This document shows, one piece after another, positions 4,719 through 5,161 of a DNA stretch of 5,161 nt (positions are counted from its first letter, which is position 1; every line of letters starts with the position of its first letter). The stretch is from Candidatus Borrarchaeota archaeon (GTDB lineage Archaea > Asgardarchaeota > Sifarchaeia > Borrarchaeales > Borrarchaeaceae): contig JAEORY010000327.1 in assembly GCA_016840645.1 (NCBI GenBank), forward strand, positions 1 through 5,161. Direction: 5' to 3'. Both the position numbers and the translations under genes were made by a program. The notes beneath the pieces are model-generated. The model searched no databases and was not told where the DNA came from. It was given only the letters and a program-made list of their open reading frames with translations.

Positions 4719-5161
4719 TTAGAACTCGCCGCCTACGTAGGGCAATTCTTTTAATTTTTCTCGAACTTGCGAGATCTTCTGTTCAAGTGATGTTTCCATC
4801 GCTGAAATAACTGGCAAACTCGAACTATCATAGTTCGAGGAAGTCTTCAATAGATCAACATCTTTGAATAAGAAATCAAGTTCCTGTAAAATATCACCTA
4901 ATCGCATTAAAATGGTTTTTGCAGCCCTATCAGGACTGCTATGCCTTACATGCCCTTGCCAGATATAATTTTTAATTGGAAATTGCGACAAATCGTTATA
5001 TTGAGAATAAAACACTCTTATATCATTGCTCATTTGTGTTATTAAGTAGATCAACTCTAGATCATCGTAATCTGCTGAAGCAACAATAATACAGATCAAG
5101 TTTTCATCAACATCAAATGAGAGTTTGTAGTTTGATGTGATAAAGAATTGCAATTTTTCTT
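4719..5161 (-). CDS. Small protein of unknown function, possible longin/roadblock-like fold (5' end outside window)
   Basis: The frame is open from the right edge to a TAA at 4719-4721. The first start-like codon inside the window is TTG at 5153, but codons for Glu and Lys precede it without a stop, so the true start is probably beyond the window. Using TTG as residue 1, residues 1-27 give two beta strands (QFFITSNYKLSFDVD, ENLICIIVASA), followed by an amphipathic helix (31-55) and helices at about 74-103 and 115-138, the last with coiled-coil character. A strand-strand-helix start of this kind recalls longin or roadblock proteins, which in Asgard archaea often accompany small GTPases, but no diagnostic motif is visible and no GTPase is nearby. 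There are no membrane segments and no metal-binding motif. It converges on the winged-helix gene with a hairpin between. That it is a real gene is likely; the function is unknown. Confidence 0.7.
   Translation of the reverse strand, partial: EKLQFFITSNYKLSFDVDENLICIIVASADYDDLELIYLITQMSNDIRVFYSQYNDLSQFPIKNYIWQGHVRHSSPDRAAKTILMRLGDILQELDFLFKDVDLLKTSSNYDSSSLPVISAMETSLEQKISQVREKLKELPYVGGEF

Overview
The window looks archaeal. It is AT-rich, carries a complete transcription factor B gene with zinc ribbon, B-finger region and two cyclin repeats, and encodes the alpha subunit of an ADP-forming acyl-CoA synthetase, an enzyme typical of fermenting and peptide-degrading archaea. A partial protein at the right edge vaguely recalls the longin/roadblock-type small proteins common in Asgard archaea, but that is too weak to assign a phylum.

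Left to right: positions 1-439 hold the start of a membrane-anchored or secreted beta-rich protein on the minus strand, cut by the window edge. Positions 464-783 are a GC-richer block, full of hairpins and without a convincing gene, whose ends resemble IS200/IS605 (TnpB-type) element ends. Next, on the plus strand (873-2262), is the acyl-CoA synthetase alpha subunit. Its real N-terminus lies upstream of the first in-frame ATG (970) and can be joined to the Shine-Dalgarno-preceded ATG at 873 only by a one-base shift in a run of ten T (889-898). A second hairpin-rich block of the same kind follows at 2259-2644; its edge supplies the stop codon of the synthetase gene.

The TFB gene (2688-3647, minus) ends in a T-rich terminator and has a perfect 11-bp palindrome at its predicted transcription start. 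A 477-bp intergenic region separates it from a divergent winged-helix regulator gene (4125-4670, plus, GTG start). That gene converges on an edge-truncated small protein gene (4719-5161, minus) with a hairpin between them.

The genes do not form an operon or a clear pathway. The most notable material is non-coding: two related compact hairpin elements bracketing a metabolic gene, the T10 frameshift in that gene, and the palindromes at the two regulator genes. I found no CRISPR array, rRNA, tRNA or complete transposase.
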